Position numbers and translations under genes: made by a program. Of a stretch of 64,000 nucleotides of DNA, positions 62,710 through 64,000 are shown piece after piece. This DNA comes from Pseudomonadota bacterium (GTDB taxonomy: Bacteria; Pseudomonadota; Gammaproteobacteria; Steroidobacterales; Steroidobacteraceae). The notes under the pieces are model-generated. The model worked only from the letters and a program-made list of their open reading frames with translations, did no database searches and was not told the origin of the DNA. Where the stretch lies: NCBI GenBank assembly GCA_021805865.1, contig JAJZDX010000015.1, positions 55,387-119,386 of the forward strand, in the 5' to 3' direction. Position 1 is the stretch's first letter. Every line of letters begins with the position of its first letter.

Positions 62710-63294
62710 ATGCACTCAGGCCACGTGACGGAGCCGACTTGGCAGGCACTATACGACATCGCCGCCGCCCAAGAGGGCCTCTTCACCACCAAGCAGGCCG
62801 CGGCCGCCGGCTATTCGCCCCCGCTGCTCGCGCATCACCAGAAGAGCGGACGCATCGCTCGGATACGTCGCGGGATCTACCGCCTCGTCCACTTCCCATC
62901 CGGCGAGCACGAAGAGCTGGTCACTGCATGGCTGTGGACTGACTCTCAGGGCGTGCTCTCCCACCAGACGGCGCTTGCACTGCACGGGCTTTCGGATGTT
63001 CTGCCCGCCCAGATCCATCTCACGCTGCCCCTGAGCTGGCGTCGCCGACGCGTTCGCGTGCCGCGCGGCCTTGTCCTGCACCACGCTGATGTGCCGCCTA
63101 GTGAGCGAGCATGGGCCGGTGCGGTGCCGGTGACCTCCGTGCGCAGAACGCTCAACGACTGCGCAGTCGCAGGTCTTTCTCCTGATCTGCTCCGACAAGG
63201 CGCCAAGCAGGCGCTCACGCGCGGCCTCGTGACGAGAGCAGAAATGGGCGCGGTGCAGGAAGCACTCAAGGCTTTGGGCGGGCTCAAACGATGA
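62710..63294 (+). CDS. abiEi: AbiEi-family type IV antitoxin
   Basis: A 194-residue protein with an N-terminal winged helix (WQALYDIAAAQEGLFTTKQAAAAGYSPPLLAHHQKSGRIARIRRGIYRLVHFP, about residues 9-60) and the AbiEi antitoxin domain (EELVTAWLWTDSQGVLSHQTALALHGLSDVLPAQIHLTLP). AbiEi neutralises the nucleotidyltransferase AbiEii without stable contact and represses the operon. ATG at 62710 directly follows the palindrome; TTG at 62704 is an alternative. Its stop overlaps the abiEii start (ATGA at 63291-63294), the usual coupling. Confidence 0.88.
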   Translation: MHSGHVTEPTWQALYDIAAAQEGLFTTKQAAAAGYSPPLLAHHQKSGRIARIRRGIYRLVHFPSGEHEELVTAWLWTDSQGVLSHQTALALHGLSDVLPAQIHLTLPLSWRRRRVRVPRGLVLHHADVPPSERAWAGAVPVTSVRRTLNDCAVAGLSPDLLRQGAKQALTRGLVTRAEMGAVQEALKALGGLKR

Positions 63295-63542
63295 GTGTGC
63301 AGACATACGCCTCGCCCCAAGCCTTCAAGCAGGCCCTGGAGCAGCGTCTGAGGACCGCATCGAGCAGCGGCGTCGACTTCGGGCGCCGACGACAGCTCCT
63401 GGTCTTCGACCGATTCTTGGCCCGAGTAATGACTGTCTTTGCTGATGCGGCTCTATTGAAGGGCGGGCTCGAGCTGCGTTTGGAACGCGCTCGAGTCACC
63501 AAGGACATCGATCTGCGGCTGATTGAAGTCGTCCCCCGTTGA
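63291..63542 (+). pseudogene. abiEii: AbiEii-type nucleotidyltransferase toxin, truncated
   Basis: The first 80 residues match AbiEii toxins: YASPQAFKQALEQRLRTASSSGVDFGRRRQLLVFDRFLARVMTVFADAALLKGGLELRLERARVTKDIDLRL. This contains the KGG-type nucleotide-binding motif and the start of the catalytic DxD strand. Then the frame ends after IEVVPR at 63542; the remaining 150-200 residues are missing. The following DNA reads as the beginning of an IS transposase gene, so insertion probably cut the toxin. Without the rest of the catalytic domain it should be inactive. Confidence 0.8.
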
Positions 63543-64000
63543 CGGACCTCAAATGGATGGATTAAACCCACCGTTTGGAGGTCACTGTGGAACGTCAGGT
63601 TCGTGCTCAATATACCGCCGATTACAAGTGTTGGCTGGGACTATGAACCGCGTGATTCTGTGGGTGAGAGGCGGGTTCCTGAAGCAGCGCCAGGAGCCGG
63701 CCGTGACGTCGGCCCTGTGGACCCACGACCGCAGCCAGACTCAGCGGTAGTGGAATCAAGAAGTTGTTTTGCGAGGGCAAGAGACAGATCCGCGGACCAC
63801 GCAAGCACCATGCCAGAAATTCGCGAAAACGCGTTGATCACCAGAAAGAGGCGGATTCGGACCCCCATCAACACCTGCGCACAGCAGCGTCAGAAAATTG
63901 ATCCGGCTCTTGCTGGATGTCGAGCAAAACCAGGCGAAAAATGCATTCCCGATCTGCGTCACATAGCCGTTGCGACCCTGATGCCGTGCACCGCTGTCAT
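63543..64000. mobile_element. Insertion-element fragments at the window edge
   Basis: Just after the truncated toxin, about 63588-63635 reads as the first codons of an IS3-type orfA (MERQVRAQYTADYK, with GGAGG upstream) and then breaks off. The remaining DNA to the end of the window has short frames on the minus strand, one of which (TQIGNAFFAWFCSTSSKSRINFLTLLCAG, 63756-63962) has coding character without a family I can name. Taken together this looks like nested mobile-element debris. Confidence 0.5.

Noticed and set aside
63756..63962. Minus-strand frame TQIGNAFFAWF... as a gene
   Set aside because: It has coding character but no start signal, no family I can name, and lies in mobile-element debris at the window edge.

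Overview
This is a GC-rich window (AT-rich only in a few intergenic patches and mobile-element scars). The gene content points to a gammaproteobacterium of the Xanthomonadales/Nevskiales/Steroidobacterales type: a RDD / SpoIIM / DUF4129-like / DUF4350 / MoxR / DUF58 cluster, Tex, several c-di-GMP proteins, and catabolic and detoxification genes. The assignment is inference from gene content; no rRNA or tRNA gene was found to anchor it.

About 1-25.7 kb is compact and intact. A LolA-like periplasmic protein is followed by two divergent operons (RDD+SpoIIM leftward; membrane protein+DUF4129+DUF4350+MoxR+DUF58 rightward) that look like one envelope-associated MoxR chaperone system. Then come an SDR, a REC-EAL phosphodiesterase facing a large hybrid histidine kinase, pirin divergent from a sugar-acid kinase, Tex, and an MFS transporter overlapping a PanE-like reductase. 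A leftward cluster follows: HD-domain oxygenase-like protein, GntR/FCD regulator and gamma-butyrobetaine-hydroxylase-like dioxygenase. A perfect GntR-type operator overlaps a -35 box ahead of it. A GT28-GT2 fusion glycosyltransferase then runs into a frameshifted dedA.

About 26-34.5 kb holds an MHYT-domain histidine kinase translationally coupled to a REC-GGDEF-EAL regulator, a small operon of an NTF2-like protein and a metallo-beta-lactamase-fold protein that lacks its HxHxDH motif, a GlxA-type AraC regulator and an APC permease.

From about 35 kb onward the window changes character. Intact genes (dps, SDR, nitrile hydratase-like subunits, EamA transporter, CGNR regulator, two divergent citrate-synthase homologues, betaine-homocysteine methyltransferase-like, D-amino-acid dehydrogenase, gabD, MDR oxidoreductase, nitronate-monooxygenase-like) alternate with broken ones: osmC, an FlhD-like gene, two LysR genes, tetR, an SOS-peptidase fragment, a haloalkane-dehalogenase-like gene, panE and O-methyltransferase fragments, a toxin-antitoxin remnant and three transposase scars. 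A complete IS66-type element (55,731-57,980) carries a D12-class DNA adenine methyltransferase next to its transposase. The right edge has an AbiE toxin-antitoxin locus: an intact abiEi preceded by a perfect 31-bp palindrome, and an abiEii cut short where sequence of insertion-element type begins.

The most interesting items are the dioxygenase/HD/GntR cluster with its operator, the abiE palindrome, the citrate synthase with an N-terminal DNA-binding domain and palindromes in its promoter, the IS66-methylase element, and a nitrile hydratase whose central claw cysteine reads as glycine. Many frame breaks sit at short homopolymers and could be sequencing error. Others (nonsense codons in an open frame, missing gene ends) look like real decay.
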